The notes under the pieces were generated by a model. It was given only the letters and a program-made list of their open reading frames with translations, was not told where the DNA came from and searched no databases. Of a stretch of DNA of 64,000 nucleotides, positions 44,628-57,326 are shown in pieces. This stretch comes from Sipunculus nudus (lineage: Eukaryota; Annelida; Sipuncula; Golfingiida; Sipunculidae). The translations under genes were made by a program, and so were the position numbers. How positions within the stretch are numbered: the stretch's first letter is position 1; every line of letters starts with the position of its first letter. Location: the NCBI GenBank assembly GCA_026874595.1, contig CM049308.1:21427867-21491866 (forward strand). The letters run 5' to 3'.

Positions 44628-46640
44628 GGTCACAGTCACATACATTGCTCCAGCGCTGGGGAGGTAGTCAGTGGTCAGATACATTGATCCAGCGGGGGGG
44701 GAATAGTCAGTGGTCAGATACATTGGTCCAGCGAAGGGAGGGGGGGGGGGGGTAGTCAGTGGCCAGATACTTTAACAGAGCGGTGGGGAAGTAGGCAGTG
44801 GTCAGATACATTGACAGATCGGTGGGGAAGTAGTCAGTGGTCAGAAACATTGCTCCAGCGGAGGGGAAGTCGTCAGTGGTCAAATGCATTGGCTGGCCAA
44901 GCGTTGGAGAAGTAGTCAGTGGTCAGATGCATTGGCTGGCCAAGCGTTGGAGAAGTAGTCAGTGGTCATATACATTGGTCCAGCGAAGGGGAGGTAGTCA
45001 GTGGTCAGATACATTGGCCCAGCAGTGGGAAAGTAGTCAGTGGTCTGATACATTGTTCCAACGCTGGGGAGGTTGTCAGTGGTCAGATACATTGGCCCAG
45101 CAGTGGGGAAGTAGTCAGTGGTCAGATACATTAACAGAGCGGTGGGGAGGTAGTCAGTGGTCAGATACATTGACACAGCGCTGGGGAAGTAGTCAGTGGT
45201 ATGATACATTGTTCCAACGTTTGGGAAGTAGTCAGTGGTCAGATACATTGCTCCAGTGAAGGGGAGGTAGTCAGTGGTCAGATACATATGTCCAGCCGTG
45301 GGAAAGTAGTCAGTGGTCTGATACATTGTTCCAACGCTGGCGAGGTAGTCAGTGGTCAGATACATTGGCCCAGCAGTGGGGAAGTAGTCAGTGGTCAGAT
45401 ACATTAACAGAGTGGTGGGGAGGTAGTCAGTGGTCAGATACATTGACAGAGCGGTGGGGAAGTAGTCAGTGGTCTGATACATTGTTCCAACGTTGCGGAA
45501 GTAGTCAGTGGTCAGATACATTGGTCCAGCGGTGGGGAAGTAGTCAGTGGTCAGATACATTGGCCCAGCGGTGGGGAAGTGGTCAGGGGAATTTACATTG
45601 CTCCCGTTTTTTTGGAACTATTCAGTGGTCAGATACATTGGTCCAGCGGAGGGGAAGTAATCAGTGGTCAATCACATTGGTCCAGCTGGCGATGGGGAAG
45701 TAGTCAGTGGTCAGATACATTGGCCCAGCGGTGGGGAAGTAGTCAGTGGTCTGATACATTGTGCCAACGTTGGGGAAGTAGTCAGTGGTCTGATACATTG
45801 TTCTAAAGTTGGGGAGGTAGTCAATAGTCAGATACATTGGCCCAGCGGTGGGGAAGTAGTCAGTGGGCAGATACATTGGTCCAGTGGTTGAGAAGTGGTC
45901 AGTGGTCAGATACATTGGTCCAGTGGTTGAGAAGTGGTCAGTGGTCAGATACATTGGCCAAGCGGTGGGGAAGTGGTAAGGGGCATTTACATTGCTCCAG
46001 ATTTTTTGGAAGTATTCAGTGGTCAGATACATTGGTCCAGCGGAGGGGAAGTAGTCAGTGGTCAAATACATTGGTCCAGCGGGCGATGGGGAAGTAGTCA
46101 GTGGTCAGATACATTGGCCTAGCGGTGGGGAAGTAGTCAGTGGTCTGATACATTGTTCTAACGTTGGGGGAAGTAGTCAGTGGTCAGATACATTGGTCCA
46201 GCGGTGGGGAAGTAGTCATTAGTCAGATACATTGGTCCAGTGGTTGGGAAGTGGTCAGTGGTCAGATACATTGGTCCAGCGGGCGATGGGGAAGTAGTCA
46301 GTGGTCAGATACATTGTCCAATTCTGGGAAAGTGGTTAGTGGTCAGAAACAATTGTCCACTGGTGGCGAACTGGTCAGTAGTCAGGTACATTGGTCCAGT
46401 GGTGGGGAAGTGGTCAGTAGTCAGATACATTGGTCCAGTGATGAGGAAGTGGTCAGTAGTCAGGTACATCGGCCCAGCGATGGGGAAATGATCAGTGGTC
46501 AAATACATTGGTCCAGTGATGGGAATATGTCAGTGGTCAAATACATTGGTCCAGTGATGGGAATAGGTCAGTTCTTAGATACATTAGTTACGCGGTTGGG
46601 ATGTGGTCAGTGGTCAGACACCTTTGTCCAGCTCTGGGTA
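44628..46640 (+). repeat. 39-bp minisatellite array B3, about 2.0 kb
   Basis: Same monomer types as B1 but without the 906-913 bp higher-order units. It has private monomers, for example the GGCTGGCCAAGCGTTGGAG type near 44890-44955. It contains the longest open frame of the window on the minus strand (44916-45560, 214 codons of MYLTTDYFPTAGP-type repeats). Confidence 0.92.
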
Positions 46641-47738
46641 AGTGATCCAACATATTTTGTATATTACAATGAGAAAACGCGGTAAGAAAGAGACAGCCTT
46701 TATGAACATTTCTGTATACATTTGATATTAAGGCTAATACCGCCCAGTAAACCCTAGAACCAAGTATGCATGCTGAGTATTGTTTACCTTGCCCTATATC
46801 AAATCCTTTTGGCTTCACCATGCTGTAGGTCCACCTTGTACAGGAGTACGTGGCTAAAGGACGGTCAATATATAGAAATGCAAGTGGGCAAGTCGAGAAT
46901 TTTTATAGTATAGATAAGACACAGAAGTGGCTGAGGCCATATATGAGAAGCCAGGTGTTTACTGCTTACACAACCGGTCCTTTAATTTAACCAATTATGT
47001 TTTATTTATATATTGATAAACTATATAATTGACCATAAATTATACTACAAGAAATAAGCTAGATACCTGCCCCCTTCAGAACGCTACCTGACCATTAATT
47101 CACCTTAGTGTCTTATCATTCGCCCGACCTCACGTCATGTTGACACCAATTTTTATACATTAGGTGCAAGTTTGATGAGTTCTCGGGGGGGGGAGGGTGC
47201 TCTGGGGCCCCTTCTGGGGAATATAGCAGCACATGATATAATGTGACAGAGACGCATGCTTGCAGAATTATTCATCCTGATCCGGCTTACCTCTGGTCTT
47301 GATTGAAACTGTTTATTATGACGTGCAGAATGAAAACATTGATGTTAAAGCAATCTTAATCGGGCGCACTATACACTGGTTCAGGAGCTACGTCAGATCA
47401 GCAAATATAGTCACATCAACCAAAAAGATAAGATTAAACAGACTCCATGCGCGCACACACAATATTATATAAACAGAGGAGAGATGTAACTGACAGATCA
47501 CGAGAATTGTAAACTGAACATTCAGATTTTTGCGACCCCATGGACATTCAGGACGAGTTCGCTGCTCATAAAGAAATAAGAAGTGTCAATAAACATACAT
47601 TTCATGTGTACACTGATCTACACTGAAGAATATATTCAATGAATATGCATATGCCATTCCAATGTATGTATAATAACCCTGTTGTCAATCTGAGGCTGAA
47701 AGTTTACCAACCGGTAAACCAGACGGATATACCCCGAG
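46641..47738 (+). other. Inter-array block after array B (C3)
   Basis: Counterpart of 16198-17302, visibly diverged, with the same core module at its start and a broken form of the 111-codon frame at about 47290-47625. Confidence 0.5.
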
Positions 47739-47742
47739 TTAA

Positions 47743-48185
47743 AGGCCAACCCTCTAGAGTATATCACTCAGAACACGCAACAGGGGTGGAAGAAATTCAT
47801 ATTTGAGCGTACCACGGATATAATAGTTGTAATCCGGGCGAATAAAACGTGGTCAGCAAATGGTGTTGTGTCTTACATGGCCGGCAATGTTTATCTCAAG
47901 CACAGCCAAATACATCATTGCACATGCCACAGCCATCACCGCAATCTTGATCTAACCACATACCACAGCACTTGAAAATGACAAAATAGCAGTTCAAAAG
48001 GGGAACATATCTGAACAAAGCGGCATATTAGATTGCCACACCCAATACCATTTTAATGGATGAGATGCATCATGTCGACCAATACTTCAGATACTTGGTT
48101 TACTAGATCATAAAGACATCATAATATAAAATATAATGCACGTTTTCGGTACAACTATTTCCTGATTGAACTAGAGAGTAGGCCT
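47743..48185. mobile_element. piggyBac-like miniature element
   Basis: A 443-bp insertion flanked by TTAA on both sides (47739-47742 and 48186-48189). Its inverted ends are AGGCCAACCCTCTAG and AGGCCTACTCTCTAG (13 of 15 matching). C1 has a single TTAA at the same place (17303-17306). TTAA-specific insertion is the hallmark of piggyBac transposons. No transposase; interior noncoding. Confidence 0.8.
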
Positions 48186-48667
48186 TTAACATCAGTGAAC
48201 AACATGCAATGCAACAGCTTAAACGTCAGATTCAATGTCGGCTTGGAATTATGAGACAATGAGATAATTGTGTTTGTAATAACAAATACACTAATTCAGC
48301 ATTCTTAATCCGCCACATCGCGCACTATCAGAACGCCAAGTCGAAACATATTTCATGTTTGCACACACATATACACACACAAACGAGCGCACTGTCTTAA
48401 TAAAATAAAAAAAGTAGTTCTGCTGAAACTGGATATTTCAAGAGGCTTACAGTTTTTTTTATACTTAGATAAGCATTGACATTTATGACATGCCCCGTGC
48501 TCATAAATGTGAGTAGTGTTTGTGTACATTACACTTCACCCGGCTGACCTACGTACACGGCTAACCATGATAACGATCCATCCTCTTCAGTTCGCAAAGA
48601 CTGGGCGGATAAGCAAACGTAAACCGTGGAACTTTTATGTATAATATGTGTGTGTTACGTTTCACTC

Positions 48668-48748
48668 GGTAATATTATGTATATCACCGGGATAAGCGGA
48701 AAGGAATGGACAAACTTTTACGAACACATCTACAAATACAATAGAAAG
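48668..48748 (+). pseudogene. Decayed 93-bp cassette at the C3/C4 border
   Basis: Reads GNIMYITGISGKEWTNFYEH and then KYNRK without stops. The acceptor is gone (TTCACTCGG replaces the CAG) and the donor is AAAGTTATAT. A fossil exon candidate. Confidence 0.5.
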
Positions 48749-48978
48749 TTATATGTTGGACACAGACCATATAGATGAGTACTGTCCCATATAGCCCTCG
48801 AAACACTCTGTCGAGGAATGTTTTTTTTTTATATTTACCGTTAGTATATCCCCCCCTCTCCAAAAAAAGGTCTCGTTGTAGAAATTATGGTGCAGATATC
48901 AGGGTTTGCAGCATTCTAGCAAATTTGACCATCTCATTTCTTTTTTAGTTTTATTTGTATTTTGTTTTTCTTTCATTG

Positions 48979-49090
48979 GGGTGAATTCTGGAGGTTACAC
49001 CATACCGAATGTGACGATCATGTTCCACTGTGGCTTTATGTTTTCGGGAGAAAGAGGCAGATGTCATGGGTTGTCACAGTTTAACTTATG
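48979..49090 (+). pseudogene. Decayed copy of the exon candidate at 23544 (C4)
   Basis: Acceptor AG lost (TTTCATTGGGG). A one-base gain (TATGTTTTCGGG against TATGTTTCGGA) switches frames part-way. Confidence 0.45.
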
Positions 49091-49115
49091 GTCGCCTTTC
49101 ATCTGTGTCTATTTT

Positions 49116-52100
49116 TAGCGAACCTGTGAGCTTATGCGTTGGTGTGGCGTCGTCTGGCGTCCGTCGTCCGTCGTCTGTACGTTAACCCATAATATCTTGA
49201 AAACGGCAAGAGTTAGCATCACGAAATTTTATGCAAAAACTTAGTCATCTAAAAAACTCATTCGGATTTTGCTTATTTTTTGGCTAACTGCATTTTCTTA
49301 GATTTTATAGAGAAAAAGTTAAATAAAAAAAATAACCTTAAAAACTTCTTCTCCGAAACTGTCAAGCCAAATTGTTCAATATTTCACAGAAATGATTCCT
49401 GGAACAATCTCTCTCAAGTTAGTTCGAATGGTTAAAGTTCGGTGATTTTTGGCCGAGTTACAGGAAGTTGAACATAGTCATCTGTCCAAAAAAGCATACT
49501 AAAATTACAGTCTCAGAAACGGCTGGAGCTATCATCACCAAGTTTTATACCAATGTTGATCACATGAGTCATATCTGAAATTGAGGTATTGGTGGTGCCA
49601 ACTGCATCGGCCGTTTTTGTACGGGGGTCATCAGTGCCCGTATCATACTGACGGCTACAAAAAACTTCTTCTCTGAAACCATACGGCTAAACTGTTTAAT
49701 ATCGCACAGAAATGATCCTAGGGTAGTGCTTTCTGAAGTTTGTTATTATGGTCTCAGTTCAGTGAATTTTGGCTGAGTTATGGGAAGCTGAATTTAGTCG
49801 TATGCCATAACAGCCCATTTTAGCTCAGTGGCTACAAAGATCTTCTCCTCAAAAACCACATTAATTATCTTTAGATGTTGATAATTCAAGTTTGTTCAAA
49901 TGGTTTTGGTTCAGTGATTTTTGGCTGAGTTATCGGAAGCTTAACTTGATTTTGCTGTATTTTCCAATATGAGTTATAAACCTGCAAAATGTTTTTTCAC
50001 TGACGCCACTGAGGCCAATTTGTTTATTATTTTACAAGAATAATCGCATGAATAATTCTGGTAATAATTGTCTTTTATGGTTCCAAAGAATGAATACTGG
50101 CTGAATTTTAAAGATTGAATAAGTCATTTTACCATATATCATGTTAGCTGTGTGAAGCAGATACCTCTAGCCTTGCACCAGTTTATCAGCATCTGTTACA
50201 TCATGCCTCTACACATTTAGATTTCAGGTTATCTATGGTTAATATTGACAAGAATGTTTTTTAAAAGCTTTGAAAAAAAATATATTTTTTATTTTAGATA
50301 TTCCTCATGCCAGGCAATGTTTAAAATCACAGGTATACAGCTCTCTCTGGGTATATAAAGACGGTTGTACATTGATTATAAATTATTGGTATCTATACTC
50401 CACTTAATTCCAGATTTTGCCATCAGTGAGATGTATCTGTATTATAATTTTGCATTCATTATGCATCTGTAGTAATTTTTAGCGAACTTGTGAGCTAATA
50501 CGATGGTGTGGGGGCGTCCGTCGTCTGTACGTTAACCCATACTATTTCGAAAACGACTGGAGCTAGCACCATGAAATTTAATGCAAAAAACTTGCATTCT
50601 GAAAAACTCTGCATTTCTTAGATTTTATAGAGAAAAAGCTAAAAAAACTTTAAAAATCTTCTCCTCCAAAACGGTCAAGCCAAATTGTTCTATATTTCAA
50701 AAGAATTATCCTAGGACATGGTTCTTTCAATCATATCAGAAATATATATGTTTCAATATAAAAAATATATTGTTTCAATTGTAACTTCTGCATTATTGCA
50801 CAAAAATTATTCGTAGGTGGCCTTTGTTCAAGTTTACTTAAATGATTTTTGGCAGAATTATTGGACCTGTATCAATGAAAAGACTGCATCTTTTATTATT
50901 CTAGATATTTTGATAAAAAGTTTATGAATATGTCAGCTTAAAAAAAAACATTTTAGCCAAAGTCTTTCAGTATGTGTAAACAGATTAACCTCAGGCCAAG
51001 ATTGTGTCTGTATCTTTAAATAGGTTTAGAAACTGCCAACTGTTTTAGATTTGGCAACAGATTAAGAGTTCATTCAGTGCAGCCAAATATAGGTCAAGAG
51101 TTCTATCAGTGCAGTCAAGCACAAGGCATGTGATCACCTCATGGGTGACATGTGAACACCTCATGGGCTGCATGTGATCACTTCATGGGTGTCATGCCCC
51201 TCAGGGCTGCATGTGGAGCCAATCTGTGAGCTTATGCAATGGTGTGGCCACTATTTCTGAATTGGTAACAGGCTAATGGTCAGTGTGGATCTATTAATAG
51301 CTTTGGCAGACTACCAACTGTATCAGATTAGGCAACAGGCCATGAGTTCACTCAGTGCAGCCAGGTATAGGTCTGGAGTTCACTCAGTGCAGTAGCTTCA
51401 TTCTATTTATAGCGTAGACAGATTGCCCAGTGCATCAGATTTGGCACCTAAGTTCAGCCTGGATCTATTTATAGCTTTGGCAGACTGCTAACTGTGTCAT
51501 TATGCAACAGGTCAAGAGTTCACTTAGTGCAGCCATGTACAGTTCAAAAGTTCACTCAGTAGCCTGAGCCAGCAAATTTGTCACAGTTCACTCGGGGCCT
51601 TACTCATCTAAGGCAGGTCAGCCCCATGCATCAGACTCATGGTAAGTTTGATGTATTGGCCTGATATTTTGACCTGTCTATTTGTCTTGGATGGCTTTCT
51701 AGTTCACAAGACAGATGTCGCCACCTACAATGACTTTTGCGCAGTGTATGTGCCTGCTCATTTCTACAGAGGAATTTGATATATCAGCCTGAAATTAGGC
51801 ATAATTATACATATCGAATAGCTTTGTCCTATACAAGACTGGTGGTGCCACCTACAATAATTTTTGCACAGTGTGTGTCCCTGCTTATTTCTCAGAAGGG
51901 GTTTGATATATCAGTCTGAAATTGGACATATGTTTATATCTCTGATAGCTTCGTTGCATACAAGACTGGTGGTGCCAGCTACAATCATTTTTGTGTTGTG
52001 TGCACCAGTGCCAGAATTTTCAGCAGTGATGTTTGTGTAATTGTTTCTTATTCAAAATGTTTAGTACTTGCATTGTTCATATACATGAGAAGTAATGGTC

Positions 52101-52167
52101 CAGCATTGAAGCATAATACCTGGTGTATTTCCCAATGCACAGGTTCGCATTAGGCCTGTAGGCCATG
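49116..52167 (+). mobile_element. 3.05-kb TIR element inserted in C4
   Basis: Starts TAGCGAACCTGTGAGC and ends GCACAGGTTCGCATTAGG plus CCTGTAGGCCATG. The 11-bp ends GCGAACCTGTG (49118-49128) and CACAGGTTCGC (52138-52148) are a perfect inverted pair. C2 (about 23680) and C3 (about 36105) have the uninterrupted T-rich site between ATCTGTGTTTATTT and CAGCTCTTTGG. A second start of the same family (TTAGCGAACTTGTGAGC) at about 50478 suggests nesting. Interior has GTCCGTCGTC near each start, degenerate repeats at 51055-51600 and a roughly 120-bp triplicate at 51640-52010. No coding capacity seen. Confidence 0.7.
51640..52010 (+). repeat. Triplicate of about 120 bp inside the TIR element
   Basis: Three tandem diverged units sharing CAAGACTGGTGGTGCCACC, TACAATAATTTTTG and TTTGATATATCAG landmarks. 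Confidence 0.6.
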
Positions 52168-52598
52168 TTTTCAGTTCTTTGGTTTTTGTGTTAAAAAGAA
52201 GGCTGGATCCGGCATTAGTTACTGGTATACGTGGGTGTCCATAGATCCTATTTAGTATTGAAACAATCCAATTAATCTTTCCCATCAGTATTGTGTAGTT
52301 AATGGTAGAAAAACTACATTACATTAGGATCTACAGCTGGCATGGACACATGTTACTATAATGAGACATGGAGAACTTTTTAATTTGCTTGGCCTGTACA
52401 CAAAGATAATAGTGGTTTTCTGGACGGGATCACCAGCCCTTTTTCATGATTCTATCTGAATAGTATCATGGCTATTGAAATCCTGATGAAAACTACACGT
52501 ACAGGAACTGTGTATCACTTGGATATTTTAGGAGTTAAGGAGTGTTCAACAACGTTTAGATATATTGGGGATTTATATCTGTTCAACAATCGTCAGCG

Positions 52599-52935
52599 AT
52601 GGTTGCCCGTGCTGTTATCTTTACTTGTGGCAGGATAGAAAACCACAGTACAGCAATGGTCAGATACATTACTACAGGTGTGGTTAACGGGTCAATGTTC
52701 AGAACAATGCTCCAGCGGAGATAAAGTGGTCCAACATGTTGTGTATTACATTGAGAAAACGCGGAAAGGAAGAGAAAGGCCTATTGAACATTTCTGCAGA
52801 GAATGTAAAAGTATAAACTTGATATTAAGGCTTATCACGCCCAGTAAACCTAAGAACCCAGTAAGCATACTAAATGTTTGTTTTGCTCGCCTTATAGCAA
52901 GCTTTTGGCTTAATTATGCTGTATGGGCACCTTGA
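52599..52935 (+). pseudogene. Decayed IEKTRKGR ORF (C4)
   Basis: The ATG and GRIENHS start are kept, but the RYITTG frame hits a stop (CGGAGATAA) and the VVYYIEKTRKGRERPIEHFC part is now in another frame, open to 52935. One small frameshift relative to C2/C3 explains both. Confidence 0.5.
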
Positions 52936-53201
52936 TCAGGAATACGTGGCTTAAAGACGGTCAATATATTAAACTGCAAGTAGACAAGTTGAGACTAGTT
53001 TTAGTATTTTTGATAAAACATAGAAGTGGCTGAGGCCATATATTAGAGGCCATGTGTCTATATCGAGGCCACGGTCACAGTGGTATTCCTTGAGTTAGAC
53101 CAGTTATTTCTTAATTGATAAAATATAGAAATTACCATAAAGTACAAGAATTCTAACAGATACCTGCTTCCGTCAAAACAGTACCTGACCATTTTTGTTT
53201 T

Positions 53202-53794
53202 TAGCTCAGCTGACTGAAAGACAGCAGAGCTATAGCGATAACTCTTGTCCGTCGTCCCACCAGCCGTGCGGCCGTCTGTCAGGTCGTCTCTTAACAAGGC
53301 ACAAATCGTAACCGTTAGAAACTTCTTACTGTACATCCTAGGAGTCCCATGGAAAATCTCCATGGAAACCTGAAATTAGGTCTCTGTTATTCATATCCTC
53401 AGAGCTATTGGGTTTAGAAATACCCTCCCCCCTCAAATAATTAAAATATGATACAAAACTCAAGTATATGAACAACTAATGCATTGATCACCATGATTCT
53501 TTGCATGCATATTGATCATGGGGTGTTTCATCACTTCCTGCAGACTGGTGGCACCACCTGGATTTTTTCCCAATTTATACCATTTTTTCTCTATTTTTGA
53601 GACCTTCAAGGATGTGGTTGCCTGTTAACAGGGCACAAATGGAAACCTAAAGTAGGTCTCTGTAAACCATACCCTCTGGCCTATGCTTAAGTTCAAAGGG
53701 GTACCACCTACATACAAAATTTGGCTTTGAAAATATTTCCTTTTGTGAATGTTTTCCTAGTCACCTGAGCGTAATGACCCCTGGCTCACTTGTT
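53202..53794 (+). mobile_element. TIR element, GTCCGTC family, shortened (C4)
   Basis: Same insertion as 573-1518, but about 353 bp shorter. The sequence passes from GGGCACAAAT of the second internal unit directly to GGAAACCTA of the third, as expected from a deletion between tandem units. Confidence 0.6.
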
Positions 53795-54089
53795 TAAGTT
53801 TTCCGCTTCCTTGCATTTTATGTATAAATATATACTATTTATTGATCACTCTATTGGCTGAAAGCTATATGTAAACATCTGTGAGTCGTGCGAAACAGGA
53901 ATATTTAGATCAATGCCTTTATTAAAGGACAGGGTCATGGCACCATTTAAACCATCCCGGGGCTGCATTTAGTCTGGAAGAATAATTTATACAAAGGGGG
54001 CACATCGCGAAGTATAAAGTACAGAACTTTTATTTTTAATCTTTGTCCCTTAATTTTCCTGAACAATGATGCCACCCTGCCATTTTACC

Positions 54090-55073
54090 TCGGTCAGTGG
54101 TCAGATATCTTGGTCCGGTGGTGGGGAGGTGGTCAGTGGTCAGATACATTGGTCCGGTAGTTGGAAAGTGGTCAGTGGTCAGATACATTGGTCTGGCAGT
54201 GGGGAAGTGGTCAGTGGTCAGATACATTGGTCCGGTTGTGGGGAAGTGGTCAATGATCAGATACATTGGTCCGGTAGTGGGGAAGTGGTCAGTGATCAGA
54301 TACATTGGTCAAGCGATGATGAAGTGGTCGGCCGGGTCAGATGCATAGGTCCAGTGGTAAAAAATTGGTCAGTGGTCAGACGCATTGGTCAAGCAGTAGG
54401 GAAGTGGTAACTAGTCAGATATATTGGTCAAGCGATGGGAAAGTGGTCCGTGGTCAGACACTTAGGTCCAGTGGTGGGGAATTGGTCGGTGAACAGATAT
54501 ACTGGTCGAGTGGTCAGTGGTCAGATACATGTGTCCATCCGTGGGCAAATGGTCAGTGGTCAGAAACATTAGTCCCGCGGTTGGGAAGTGTTGAAGTGTC
54601 AGATATACTGCAGAGCTGTGTTAAAGTGGGAAGTGGTCAATGACATTGGTCCAGTGGTTGGGAAGTGGTCAGTGGTCAAATGCATTGGCGCAGTTGTGAG
54701 GAAGTGGTCAGTGGTCAAATTATTTGCTCCAATGGTGGGTGAAGCGGTCAGTTGTCAGATATATTGGTTTTCCGGTGTGGAAGTGGTCAGTGGTCAGAAA
54801 GATTGCTCCTGCAGTGAGAAAGGGGTTAGTGGTCAGATACATTGCTCCAGCGGTCAAGAAGTGGTCATTGGTCAAAGACATTGCTTCATTGGTGGGTCAA
54901 GTGGTAAGTGGTCAGATACGTTGGTATTGTGGTGTGGAAGTGGTCAGTGGTCAGAAAGATTGCTCCTGCAGTGAGAAAGTGGTTAATGGCCAGATACATT
55001 GCTCCAGCGGTCAAGGAGTGGTCATTGGTCGAAGACATTGATCAATTGGTGGGTGAAGTGGTCAGTGGTCAAT
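54090..55073 (+). repeat. 39-bp minisatellite array A4
   Basis: Nearly identical to A1, monomer by monomer, including the uninterrupted SINE target at 54971-54990. Confidence 0.9.
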
Positions 55074-56199
55074 ACCGAAAATGCCCCGTTAGGACACACT
55101 TGGCATCGTTCCCGATACATCAATACATTTATGATACGTAGCCATTGAGGAATTGCGTGAGAGTGATCCAGTGCGACCACTAACCAGTCGTATATGGGAC
55201 CACCGTCAATTATAATATAGATAATATGAATATGCATGTCATTTAAATGGATGTATAATAACCCTGTTATCAACTTCACGGATACATCCTCCTGTATACC
55301 GATGGATGACTTGCAATGCAACGATAAGTTTGATTTAGTCTAAACGAACGAGCTCAGATTGAATTTCGTCTTGGATATAAGACTATGAGAGAATTGTGTA
55401 TTGGCAAACACATTAATTTTAAAATTGTTCTGAATTGGGCGCATTACGCGTAAGAACATAAGTTAGAACATATTTCGTGCGTACACATAAGCACATTCAC
55501 ACAAAAATAAATATCTTAATAAATTGAAAAAAGTAGCGCTATATATAAAATTAGGAGTTCAAAAACATGTTATGTGATGCTTTGGTTTATAAGACCCATT
55601 GGCATTTTATGACGTACGCCGTGCTCATAAATATGAGCAGTGGCTATAAAAACGTGGATTTTGTGTATATTATACTTTACTCATTATGCATTATACTGAC
55701 AGATGTACACGAATATCCTTCATCTATGATTCGAACTTTTGGTACGCAAACATGTTTGCGGTCGAGCAAATCTTAAGCCATTAATAGCATATAGAAACGT
55801 ACTGTCTCATAAGCCCCCAAACAAAGCAGGCACACTGCCATCGAAGTGACGGAATGAAGTGAAAACTGCGAAGTGAAGCCAAATCCCCCCCCCCCCTCCA
55901 CCCTCCCACACACCGTCCCAAAAAAAGTGCCAGATCTATACTTCTGCTTAATTTGCACAATTAACGGAATTAGTAACACAATATGCCCATTTATTAAATA
56001 GCATTTAACAATGTTTTTCACACCGTGGGAGGGGGACCACATTCTCCTAACATCACGCATGTCATTTGGCAGGTTCAATCGGTCCCCGTTATACAGACAT
56101 TTCTGTCGGACTCATGTTATATGAAAAGGGTTTCAACTTTCAAATTGGAATATATTTTTAATATTGGGAGGATACATGATATGAGCAGAAGGATATCTG
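55074..56199 (+). other. Inter-array block A-to-B (C4)
   Basis: Counterpart of 2798-3924, with the same small hydrophobic ORF at 55567-55776 and a C-tract at about 55885-55897. Confidence 0.5.
55567..55776 (+). CDS. Small ORF, 69 codons, hydrophobic (C4)
   Basis: One residue differs from 3291-3500 (MLC for MLF). The C-terminus is of the C1 type. Confidence 0.15.
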   Translation: MLCDALVYKTHWHFMTYAVLINMSSGYKNVDFVYIILYSLCIILTDVHEYPSSMIRTFGTQTCLRSSKS

Positions 56200-56335
56200 A
56201 ATGGTCATATGGGCTAGGAAGTGACAATTGAATGGTCAAATGGGCTAAGGAGAGACAGCAAATGGTCAGATGGGCTCAGTAGTGACAGTAGAATGATCAA
56301 ATGGGCATAAGAGTGGGCAGCGACAGTAGAAATGC
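56200..56335 (+). repeat. Degenerate short tandem repeat (C4)
   Basis: Nearly identical to 3925-4060. Confidence 0.55.
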
Positions 56336-57041
56336 GAAATGGAAAACAAATTTTCAACTCGCCAATTAACACGCATCTCTTGCATGGTAATAGTATACAT
56401 GGTGTGTGAAAATTGTTTTATATATCAACATGCAGGGGAGTGTTTCATTGATAAGATAACATAATAGATATAAATGCGACAATAAATCAAAGTGTCGCCT
56501 GGTGTCTATTGAAAATTGTATTCTGATTGACATTCTAAGTACTGTGATCTGTAGATCCTCTGCCAACAACATTATTGAAGCAGTCTTTTCATATATTGTT
56601 ACCAGTTGTGACCTGCATCGTTACGTATAGGACAGAATGGGCTACACCTTCAAAGCAAGGCTCAGATGCCGGAGAAGAGACAATATTATTACTTTTGCAC
56701 TCGGTTATTTTGAATGATGTGGATGTTATTTTAAAAGATTTCACTTTTAGTACTTCTGGATCTGAGTGGCGGTTCTAATATAGATTTAGATATTTATCCC
56801 AGAATTTTTACCATAAATTCAAAATTGGTGGGACAGCTCCTCACTCTTAGGGAATATCTGACCGTAAATGCAGATGGTACTGAATGAAGGAAAATTATCA
56901 AGCAAATTAAAGATGTTTTGGTGTTCCCCAAGGAAGTGTTCTCGTCATATTAATCTTCTCTGTATGACCGTTTTCAAACTTAAAAAGAAAGTGCGTGATT
57001 CAGGTATGATCTTGATTGTTTTATTTTTCACATAAATTTCT

Positions 57042-57326
57042 TTGGATTGTTATGCGTCCACGTCGCCTCTGGTCAGACCCCGAGTGGCAAAAGTAATTCA
57101 CGCGTTAGAGAATACTTTTCATTATTTTTGTATATACAGCCAATCAATCGACGCCCTTGCTACAAATCTGACAACAGTTTGTTCAGTTATTTACATACCT
57201 GATATTACAGGTGAAATCAAATCACATGTCGCGTATAGCATAGTATACAGGAAAGGCAGAAAGGAGTTGACAGACTTACTTGAACTCTTCTTTAGATACA
57301 TTGTGAAAGTATACCTCGGAGTTTAA
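57042..57326 (+). CDS. Small ORF, 94 codons (C4)
   Basis: Counterpart of 4809-5051, here with an earlier ATG (MDCYASTSPLVRPR) created by a one-base change from GGGATTGT to TGGATTGT context. The upstream signal-like leader is out of frame, as in C1. Confidence 0.18.
   Translation: MDCYASTSPLVRPRVAKVIHALENTFHYFCIYSQSIDALATNLTTVCSVIYIPDITGEIKSHVAYSIVYRKGRKELTDLLELFFRYIVKVYLGV

Larger units (their letters stand above)
27952..48667 (+). repeat. Macro-repeat copy C3 (most complete, about 20.7 kb)
   Basis: Third direct copy and the best template for the full unit: AT-rich spacer with LTR, hAT-like element and CRE cluster, array A with SINE, inter-array block, array B, inter-array block. Its first part (30650-40350) is near-identical to C2, while 42590-44500 is near-identical to C1. 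Private insertions are a 1.29-kb block (40783-42069) and a piggyBac-like miniature element (47743-48185). Confidence 0.88.
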
